From Pseudopyrenochaeta lycopersici (lineage: Eukaryota > Ascomycota > Dothideomycetes > Pleosporales > Pseudopyrenochaetaceae): a DNA stretch of 16,909 nucleotides. Made by a program: the position numbers and the translations under genes. The first letter of the stretch is position 1. Each line of letters starts with the position of its first letter. Where the stretch lies: the NCBI GenBank assembly GCA_003313425.1, contig NHZP01000155.1:1-16909 (forward strand). Reading direction: 5' to 3'. The notes under the pieces were generated by a model. It ran no database searches. It saw only the letters and a list, made by a program, of their open reading frames with translations, and was not told the origin of the DNA. Shown here piece after piece: positions 15,966 to 16,909 of this stretch.

Positions 15966-16105
15966 CTTATAACCATCCTGTCTTCGCCAAGACACACTAG
16001 TCCCTAGTTAGCAGAGGGCTGCTCACTCCCGTGTCTATCGCCATAGACCAATCAGACTGACGTTCTGAAAAAGAGTGGGCAAAGAAGCGTCATCTGACCC
16101 GCACA
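15966..16105. promoter_or_regulatory. Divergent promoter G11/R11
   Basis: TTATAAG on the minus strand lies at 15972-15966. GTCTT-CGCC-AAGAC, CTAG-TCC-CTAG, AGCAG-AGGG-CTGCT and TCTAT-CGCC-ATAGA follow in order. CCAAT is at 16048-16052, 198 bp from the R11 block, and is followed by TCAGA/TCTGA. Confidence 0.55.
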
Positions 16106-16404
16106 GTCCGTGCTCTGCTTTGCTTACAGGGGGCAGAGGCCCTACACTCTAAAGAGTCTACCGCTTCGCTACTCCTTCCAGTCGTTGGCCCTGCTTACAT
16201 GTAAAGTGTCAGGGGTCAAGGAGCACGGGCTCCTCGACCACTTGACAACTTTCTAGTGAAAGGAATCATATATAGGCTGCGCCACACTAGAAAAGTTGTC
16301 AGAGGGGCCTGTGCGCGACCCGCACCGCCACCCATATTTGTCCTTCGCCAAATTTTTTTGTCGAAACATCCTAGGGTTCGCACCCTTAACAACAACGCTC
16401 CGCA
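16106..16404 (+). ncRNA. R11: structured noncoding RNA repeat, copy 11, shortest
   Basis: The invariant block starts at 16246. ACTCT-AA-AGAGT and G-C-UUC-G-C precede it. The core helix is GGAGC/GCTCC with an altered loop (ACGG). The inner hairpin is GGC-TGC-GCC. The variable region is much shorter than in other copies. The U-run is AAATTTTTTTGTCG (16353-16359). The 3' hairpin is AGGGT-TCGC-ACCCT, with changed arms and loop. Confidence 0.6.
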
Positions 16405-16622
16405 CCGAAAATCCTTTATTGTTATCGCTCCTCTACAAAACCGCACAACACGATTAGGTAGTATTATAACTAACCAACAATTAAAAATAAAAATAGTTCC
16501 CACAATATCACATGGACAATATCGCATACACAATAAATATATAACGAAAAGTGCAGTACTACAATAACCAACGATTACACCCTAACACGCACATTCCGAG
16601 CTATAAGTAGAACACTCAAAAA

Positions 16623-16909
16623 CTACTCTATAACAACAAAACACCTTACATCAGAGCGATCGCAGGGGCAACGCATCCAAGGGCGCGATCCGAGCTGGCG
16701 ATCACCTACAGCATCTGATACACCTGCCCACCACGTTGGCAAAGGAGCAGGATTGAGCTCAGGGAGTCGAACAAGCCTCCAGCCACATAAGTCCCACAGT
16801 TGCTGCTCAACACAGCGAGTCCCAGCACCTACACAAGGGCAGGGAACGGGGGACACAAGCCATGAGCAGATCTGCTGCACAGAACCCCAAGTGTCATGTC
16901 GAACATGTA
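16623..16909 (-). CDS. G12: C-terminal part of a family A protein, cut by the window edge
   Basis: An open minus-strand frame enters from the right edge and ends at 16623. It carries the family signature W-W-A-G-V-S-D-A-V-G followed by W-M-R-C, and upstream of it a Cys-rich stretch (C-P-C...C...C). The sequence between is diverged from G4, G6 and G10, and the cysteine spacing is not conserved. Its start, promoter and partner RNA (R12) would lie outside the window. It keeps the order of the array, since the next module would be expected near 17.8 kb. Confidence 0.6.
   Translation of the reverse strand, partial: HVRHDTWGSVQQICSWLVSPVPCPCVGAGTRCVEQQLWDLCGWRLVRLPELNPAPLPTWWAGVSDAVGDRQLGSRPWMRCPCDRSDVRCFVVIE

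Noticed and set aside
15413..16007. Plus-strand frames with protein-like stretches (for example around 15835-15960) that would form one gene with frameshifts
   Set aside because: The + strand is A/C-rich, so stops are scarce and such stretches arise by chance. The frames would need several shifts, one runs into the R11 promoter region, and no promoter for them is seen. A homology search would decide.
383..16404. CRISPR array or bacterial integron interpretation of the regular repeats
   Set aside because: The repeats are over 300 bp with variable structure, spacers are gene-sized, and the genes have TATA boxes and introns. No attC-like sites, integrase or cas genes are seen.

Overview
The window looks eukaryotic or viral-in-a-eukaryote rather than bacterial. 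Protein genes are single and not in operons, have TATA boxes at short distances from their ATGs, and several need short GT-AG introns (about 43-76 nt) to stay open. I recognise no hallmark gene (polymerase, capsid, integrase, housekeeping), so I cannot name the organism. An accessory region of a large eukaryotic DNA virus is my best guess, but it is only a guess.

The layout is a tandem array of cassettes. Eleven copies (R1-R11) of one conserved noncoding module lie on the + strand. Between neighbours lies one protein gene on the - strand (G1-G12, each named after the module to its right). Using the first base of a 27-nt block identical in all copies, the modules start at 521, 2106, 3682, 5249, 6823, 8389, 9960, 11529, 13106, 14662 and 16246. 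The ten spacings are 1585, 1576, 1567, 1574, 1566, 1571, 1569, 1577, 1556 and 1584 bp (mean about 1572, SD about 9), although the genes between them differ in family, length, intron content and promoter position.

Each module is a train of short hairpins whose arms change in a compensatory way from copy to copy. Several loops are GNRA or UUC only when read on the + strand. In most copies it ends with a U-run and a 3' hairpin, like an Sm-class small nuclear RNA. I therefore call it a structured noncoding RNA gene, divergently transcribed from the neighbouring - strand protein gene. A CCAAT box sits a fixed distance from the RNA core in nine copies.

The protein genes fall into at least two unfamiliar families. 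Family A (G1, G4, G6, G10, G12) has a cysteine cluster and a C-terminal W-x-x-G-x-SDAVG signature. Family B (G2, G5, G7, possibly G8 and G11) has a Gly/Pro/Ser-rich N-terminus with a PG-x-F motif and a helical C-terminal part. G3 and G9 are singletons with a different promoter type.

The most interesting possibility is an undescribed cassette system that pairs one structured RNA with one small protein, held at a strict 1.57-kb repeat length.
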